From the NCBI RefSeq assembly GCF_048771995.1, contig NC_133043.1:6131001-6195000 (forward strand): a stretch of DNA of 64,000 nt, in the 5' to 3' direction. Shown one piece after another: positions 61,101-64,000 of the stretch. This DNA is from Taeniopygia guttata (taxonomy: Eukaryota; Chordata; Aves; Passeriformes; Estrildidae). The position numbers were made by a program, and so were the translations under genes. Under the pieces are notes generated by a model, which was not told the DNA's origin, did no database searches, and was given only the letters and a program-made list of their open reading frames with translations. Every line of letters starts with the position of its first letter. The stretch's first letter is position 1.

Positions 61101-61827
61101 AAAAGTGTTAAATGTGAAGGCCATTGCTGCCAGCTGACTATAAATAAAGAAGGTTAGGGGATGTTTTCCTTAGAAATTTTTGAACTGATGTCCCTCTTTA
61201 TTGGCAGAACTGGGTGGGTAGTCTGTGTGAAGATTGTGCATTTTATTGTGGCCAAAGGATTTATAATGTAGTTGAGTATCTTGTTTCAACACTACCTTGA
61301 GCATTGTTCCTTGCTCAGTATATGAAAAAAAAAAAAAAGGCCAATTATAGTTCCATGCAGGAACCATAAACATCTTGCAAGGCTTGCCTTCTTGACATGA
61401 AAACTCAACTCCCTTGGACCAGTGCTTTTAATTCCAGGTGCCCAGCAAGCCGCTCTGTCACTCTCCTCCTCAGGTGAATGGGGGTGAAAAGTACAACAAA
61501 AGGGCTGGGATAAGGGCAGGGAGACATCACTCATTATGGTCATGGGCAAAACAGACTCCACTTAGGAAAATGTTTAATCTGTTACCCATCAAATCACAGT
61601 AGGGTAATGAGAAATACAACTGAGCCTTAAATCACTGTGATATATACATGCCTATTAAGTTATGGGATTAGCTTTTAAATTAGTGCAGTTTTGCATTGGC
61701 TATCAGCAGCAAGCCTGCTAACTCTCCGTCTGCTCTTACAGTGAATGGCTACTACATCTCTGGGTCCCCAGTCCACCAGCTCGACACAGGTCACATGAGC
61801 CTCCGAAAACCCAGTGGGGACCCCCAG
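24393..61827 (+). CDS. GAS7: Growth arrest-specific 7, 5' part (4 coding exons)
   Basis: GAS7 is a cytoplasmic adaptor of the F-BAR (PCH) family that binds membranes and promotes actin assembly and neurite outgrowth. The window holds the SH3 exon (24393-24575), two exons sharing the WW domain (51976-52096, 60143-60214) and a linker exon (61742-61827), about 120 codons. The F-BAR exons follow outside the window. SH3 hallmarks are ALYPF, GEL, GGWWEG and GWFPASYV; WW hallmarks are PPGW, GRRYYVN and TTWERP. This is the SH3-containing long isoform. Phases join cleanly (0, 1, 1, 0). The start ATG has G at -3 and begins MSGTRCQALYPF, matching the mammalian long isoform start as I recall it. Intron 1 spans about 27.4 kb, consistent with the very long 5' introns of mammalian GAS7. 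Confidence 0.94.
25004..25345 (-). mobile_element. CR1 LINE 3' end, antisense
   Basis: It starts with the reverse complement of the CR1 tail (ATCACAGAATGG), then GGTTGGATTGGAAGGGACC, CCATTAGACCAGGTTGCTCC and ATTTCTTCCTAATGTCTA. A typical 5'-truncated avian CR1 inside GAS7 intron 1. Confidence 0.88.
27930..28385 (-). mobile_element. CR1 LINE 3' end, antisense
   Basis: ATCACAGAACCACTGGGTTGG, then the CR1 3' UTR and ORF-end words CCAGTTCTTTCAGCC, TGACAGATCCTCCAGACTC and ATCCTCATGGCCCATTGCTG, ending CTTCCTTATGTTAG. About 450 bp, moderately diverged. Confidence 0.88.
34581..34617. repeat. Perfect 14-bp inverted repeat, 9-nt loop
   Basis: TGTCTGAGGAGTGA (34581-34594) is followed after CTGGCATCA by its exact complement TCACTCCTCAGACA (34604-34617). 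It could form a stable stem in DNA or in the GAS7 pre-mRNA. The flanks do not extend the pairing. Confidence 0.95.
37157..37197 (+). repeat. Poly-T run (41 nt)
   Basis: An uninterrupted run of 41 T in GAS7 intron 1, followed by GCAG. It could mark an antisense retroposed poly(A) tail, but no parent sequence is recognised beside it. Confidence 0.95.
40920..41065 (+). mobile_element. CR1 LINE 3' end
   Basis: TATCCCTGGAAGTGTCCAAG, then GGCCAGGTTGGGCAGGGCTT, GTCCCTGCCCATGGCAGTGA and CATTCCATGATTGTGAT. A sense, strongly 5'-truncated copy of about 150 bp. Confidence 0.88.
43925..44130 (-). mobile_element. CR1 LINE fragment, antisense
   Basis: CCAGTGCTGCCAAGTCCAGC, ACTAAACACCACATCTGCTC, TAATGCCTGACCACACTTTT and GAAGAAATCTTTCCTAAT are reverse-complement CR1 3' words of an older subfamily. 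The terminal tail is missing or decayed. Confidence 0.72.
46192..46484 (+). mobile_element. CR1 LINE 3' end
   Basis: It contains AGGAAGAAATTCTTCACCCT, CTGGCACAGATTGCCCAGAG and GTGTCCCTGCCTGTGGCAGG and ends CCATTCCATGATTCTGTG. Sense copy of about 290 bp with a tail close to the ATTCTRTG repeat. Confidence 0.92.
46872..46965 (-). mobile_element. CR1 LINE fragment, antisense
   Basis: ATCATAAAATCACAGAAGAA, then TTGAAGGGACTTTTAAAGGT and TTAGATCAGGTTGCTCTAGG. A short 3' fragment of opposite orientation to the CR1 400 bp upstream. Confidence 0.7.
48881..48931 (+). repeat. 17-bp tandem triplication
   Basis: Three head-to-tail copies of CTGTGCCASATGTGGAG (the first with C, the next two with G), with no gaps. 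Apparently a local replication-slippage event. Confidence 0.92.
49386..49675 (+). mobile_element. CR1 LINE 3' end
   Basis: GGGCTTGTAGTGGTATGGCA, GGCTTTAAACTGAGAGAAAG, CTGGCACAGGCTGCCCAGAG, GTCCCTACCCATGGCAGGGG and the tail GTGATTCCGTGATTCTGTGA. A sense copy with a clear 3' tail. Confidence 0.93.
49968..50533 (+). mobile_element. Avian ERVL solo LTR
   Basis: It begins TGCCTTGGTTTCAGCTGAGG and continues with family words CTTCCTAGCAGCTGGTAGAG, AGAACGTCATGCCCAGTGTA, TATAAA (50216-50221) and CTGCTCAGGGAAGGGCTGGG. A T-rich/ATT-ATC tract and TTCTGATTCTCCTCCCTGTC follow, ending GGAGTTAAACCACAATACA. It looks full length as an LTR (about 566 bp) with no internal region beside it. The flanking 5-mers are not an exact target duplication, suggesting an insertion that is not recent. 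Boundaries are good to a few bases. Confidence 0.85.
50349..50392 (+). repeat. ATT/ATC microsatellite-like tract inside the LTR
   Basis: TTATTATCATCATTATCGCT and following TATTATTATC words. This tract is a normal part of avian ERVL LTRs and varies in length among copies. Confidence 0.8.
51976..52096 (+). CDS. GAS7: GAS7 exon 2: linker and first half of WW domain
   Basis: It encodes KPRKATPQPGEDTLNGHLPP, then GWQSYMSPQGRRYYVNTFTN, ending on the first base of Glu. The acceptor is TTTTCTCAGCAG, a NAGNAG. The downstream AG (51975) gives the linker length of mammalian GAS7; the upstream AG (51972) would add one Gln. Donor is GTAAGT. Confidence 0.93.
53417..53607 (+). mobile_element. Old CR1 LINE 3' fragment
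   Basis: GACCAGGGAGGCGGGGGAAT, CTTTGTCCTTGGAAAATCTC, GCAGTGATCCTGCTCCGA and TTCCAGAGGTCACTTCCAAC follow the order of the CR1 3' region, with many substitutions. Confidence 0.58.
54240..54720 (+). mobile_element. Old CR1 LINE fragment
   Basis: CCTCAGCTGGAATATTTTAT, ACTCTGTACTTCAGGAAATA and GTAGCAAAAGTGATGGAAGA are diverged forms of the CR1 reverse-transcriptase 3' region (the sequence before the 3' UTR). The limits are soft. Confidence 0.6.
55371..55515 (+). mobile_element. tRNA-Ile-derived SINE with CR1 tail (TguSINE1-like)
   Basis: The head is tRNA-like: A box GAGCTCAGCTGG (55378-55389), GTGCTAATAATGCC and B box GGTTTAATCC (55423-55432), which read as a decayed isoleucine tRNA. The 3' part is CR1-like (CTGGGTCCCTTCCAACTCAG) and ends TTTTGTGATTTTGTGAT. 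The tRNA-head plus CR1-tail architecture was described for zebra finch TguSINE1. Confidence 0.82.
58049..58182 (-). mobile_element. tRNA-Ile-derived SINE with CR1 tail, antisense
   Basis: The same family as at 55371 but on the - strand. The + strand begins with the tail complement CACAGAATCACAGAACATTC, then GGTGGAAGGGGCCCACAAGG. The B box complement GGATCAAACC lies at 58128-58137, and GCACCATGCTCTGGC then TAACTGAGCCA form the tRNA head complement. Confidence 0.82.
58955..59030 (+). repeat. AT-rich imperfect TATA/CATA tract
   Basis: Alternating TATA, ACAT and GCAT words (GCATATATATACACATAGAC and similar) with no clean period. A degenerate microsatellite. Confidence 0.7.
60143..60214 (+). CDS. 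GAS7: GAS7 exon 3: second half of WW domain (72 bp)
   Basis: It encodes ETTWERPSSVPGTPKSPVSQ then KSSA and one base of Val. It supplies the second Trp and the Pro of the WW fold, followed by a Ser/Pro-rich linker. Acceptor is CCTTCAACAG and donor GTACTG. Confidence 0.93.
60215..61741 (+). other. GAS7: GAS7 intron 3 (1.5 kb)
   Basis: It holds an antisense CR1 starting about 100 bp after exon 3. From 60690 to 61740 I see nothing further apart from a short A-run near 61325. Confidence 0.8.
60313..60680 (-). mobile_element. CR1 LINE 3' end, antisense
   Basis: TACAGAATCGTGGAATGG, GTTGGAGGGGACCTTAAAGA, GTCATGGGCAGGGACACC, GGGCAGCCACAGCTTCTT and TTAAAGCCATTGCCCCTTGT, ending TTCTCTTCTCCAGGCT. A relatively young-looking copy close to the exon 3 donor. 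Confidence 0.93.
61742..61827 (+). CDS. GAS7: GAS7 exon 4: linker (86 bp)
   Basis: It encodes VNGYYISGSPVHQLDTGHMS then LRKPSGDPQ, aligning with the mammalian VNGYHASGTP..HMSVRKSTGD segment between the WW and F-BAR regions. The acceptor is CTCTTACAG and the donor GTAAGT, phase 0. Confidence 0.92.
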
Positions 61828-63999
61828 GTAAGTTTTGGGAAAAAGCCAAACAGCAGGATCCAAGAAGAAATGGGTTTCTACTTAAGTAGTCTAGGAATCC
61901 ACCCAGAGCAAGAAGTCAAGAGGTCATCTTATTTTAGAAACTCAGATCAGACAGATTTGTTGCATGTAGCATAGTTAGTCTTTGTGTCCAGCTGGTAAAA
62001 CAGTAAAAAAAAGCCAAGATCCTTTGGATTTTTTGTCCTATCACTCCTTTCTGAAAAATCCACAAGGCCACTTCAGTCACTATTAACAACCCTATGAATT
62101 TTCCTGTCACTCCAGCCTGAACCCTGGGCTTGTGTCCAGCACAGTCCTCTCTTTGCACTTGCACATCCGCCCATGTCTGTATCTCATTGTATTTTCCTGC
62201 AGCTCCAGCTTTCCCTCCCAAAGACAGTATTCACAAAGAATTCATCCAAAGCTTTTTTCTCAATGACTTCATCCACTCTGGCCTGTCCTTTCACGGCCCC
62301 TCCTCAGTGCCTCACCCAGCACATCACCCCGAGTTAACCTACAGGATGCTGACCTGTGAACAGTTGGCCTGCCCTGCTTTCGTCCAAATTTCCAATAAAT
62401 ATCTCTGCACTTTTGCCTGCAACACATCATATCCCTGGGAAATTCTTCTCCACAGGTCTGCAGATGCAGCACAGGGCCCTCTTCAGCTCCTCCCATGAAA
62501 CTCTTTGCTCCCTGCCAAAACATCACCATATGACCGCATGACTGCCACAGCTGGTGCATCACACTCCAGTTGTGCTTCCCCACCCTCTGGTGTTTCCCTC
62601 GGTGGTCCCAGACCTGAGTTTTCTGTTTCCTTTCTGTATGAAAGTGGTGAGTCCTTTTGCAGTGCTGAACATCCCTGGGGAAATGTGTGTTTGATTGGTG
62701 TGCTGCTGCCCTGGCCTGCCTGGTGCTCTCAGTGTCCCTGCCATTCTCTGTTTCTTGGTCTAAGTTTTGTGTTGTCTGACAACAATCCCATTTTGCTTTC
62801 ACCTTCTCTCTCTTAAGTATTTCCCTTCAGCCTTTCACCTAGGTCAGTATTCCTGGTTTAGATTCATGGCATTTCTCATTATACAGTCCAGCTCTTTGGA
62901 TTCTCTGCTTCTTCCACATCAAACATCTTGTACTAACTGCCTGTGCTGCTGTTTCTCTGAGCAATTCGCCCAGGCTGGAGACCATGAACACCTAAACTAG
63001 GTCAAAAGCATTTTAGAATTTTATGTAGCGCATTACCAGACATCCCTGTCCACACATCTTCTGTGACTCCCTCAGAGAACCCAAATAAACTTGTAGGCTG
63101 TGACTTCTTTAAAAAAGTCCCTTTTGAATCTTTGTGCCCCCCCCCCAAAAAAAAAAAAACATCTCAAGGCATCTGACTCCCATGTTTTTGTAGTTGGCTT
63201 GGAACACAGATTAACTAACTTTTGCAGAACTTCCTTTGTAGCCTTTTGCCACCTTCTGTTTTTACAGTGCTGAGTCTTACTCAAATTCAGAGACACCTTT
63301 TTACTGAAATTCACATCTGAGGTACATGAGGAGCCATAGAGTCCCAGAATGGTTTCAGCTAGAAAAGACTCTAAAGCCCATCCAGTGCCACCCCTGCCAC
63401 GTGCAGGGGACACCTTTCACTATCCCAGGTTGCTCCAAGCCCTGTCCAGCCTGGCCTTGGACACTTCCAGAGATCCAGGGGCAGCCACAGCTTCTCTGGG
63501 CACCCTGTGCCAGGGCCTCACCAATCTCACAGGGAACAATTTCTTCCTACTATCCCATCTAACCCTGCCCTCTGGCAGTGGGAAGCCATTCCCCCTTTTT
63601 CTATCACTCCAGGCCTTTGTCCAAAATCTGTCTCTGGCTTTTTGTAGGCTGACTTCAGGTACTGAAAGTTTCCACTGAGGTCTTTCTGGAGACCTCTCTT
63701 CTCCAGGCTCTCTCAGCCTTTCAGTGCCTTGCAGTGCTTTGCTCAGCTGAATCAACCATCAGCCTGTCAGAAATCCCTTTCATGACTTTTCTCATTCCCT
63801 TCATCGCCTTCATGGTACTTTCTTTCCACTTCTCCTTTATTACAGGTTTTTCCAAACTGAACTCCTGGCTTCATCCCTGCTTTGAACCTGCTTTGAATTA
63901 GTTCTGAATCCCTAACTGGCTGCTGGTGGCATTAATTCTCAGAACAGCTTGTGTCTACGCCCGCTTGGGAAGCTGCTTTTCCTGGGGGCTGTGGCAGCT
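61828..63999 (+). other. GAS7: GAS7 intron 4, partial
   Basis: It runs past the window end. It contains one antisense CR1. Positions 61830-63330 show no recognisable gene or repeat except a C-run/A-run at about 63138-63160. Confidence 0.8.
63334..63740 (-). mobile_element. CR1 LINE 3' end, antisense
   Basis: AGAGTCCCAGAATGGTTTCA, CCAGGTTGCTCCAAGCCCTG, GGGCAGCCACAGCTTCTCTG and AATTTCTTCCTACTATCCCA, ending TCTTCTCCAGGCTCTCTCAG. About 400 bp. Confidence 0.93.
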
Positions 64000-64000
64000 T

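Overview
This window reads as a bird genome, most likely a passerine. The interspersed repeats are nearly all CR1 LINEs. There is an avian-type ERVL LTR, a second LTR-like block, and two SINEs with a tRNA-Ile-like head and a CR1-type tail, the architecture known from zebra finch (TguSINE1). No mammalian Alu, B1 or L1 sequence is visible. The species call is inference.

Two protein-coding genes lie head to tail on the + strand. Positions 513-13301 hold the last 20 coding exons of a sarcomeric myosin heavy chain, from the head-rod junction to the stop codon (about 1,126 residues). Exon sizes match the conserved sarcomeric MYH rod series. The sequence ([69 protein letters not shown], a short GQKSEK tail) and the GAS7 neighbour point to MYH13, the superfast/extraocular myosin reported from songbird syrinx muscle. 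A short 3' UTR ends at AATAAA (13479-13484).

Positions 13538-14932 hold two back-to-back tandem arrays: about 0.9 kb of TGTCCRTG-type 8-mers, then about 0.4 kb of a roughly 40-bp, very G-rich unit. A short unique CpG-rich segment lies between them. From 14933 to 23000 is intergenic DNA with a CR1 copy and an antisense LTR-like block, and no gene that I can recognise.

Positions 23020-24085 are CA-rich sequence, a (CA)n(GA)n microsatellite and nine copies of a roughly 50-bp minisatellite. These run into a CpG-island promoter and the first coding exon of GAS7 (ATG 24393; SH3 domain). GAS7 continues with exons at 51976-52096 and 60143-60214 (a WW domain split between them) and 61742-61827 (linker). 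Its F-BAR exons lie beyond the window. Intron 1 is about 27.4 kb and holds CR1 copies, an ERVL LTR, poly-T and a perfect 14-bp hairpin. Intron 2 holds the two SINEs and older CR1 pieces.

The two genes are unrelated in function: MYH13 is a thick-filament motor of very fast muscle, and GAS7 is an SH3-WW-F-BAR membrane/actin adaptor. They are neighbours by conserved synteny (human 17p13.1). The less ordinary signals are the arrays framing the intergenic region, a GC-AG intron in MYH13, a NAGNAG acceptor in GAS7 and the perfect hairpin in GAS7 intron 1. I found no bacterial-type system, CRISPR array or clear novel gene.
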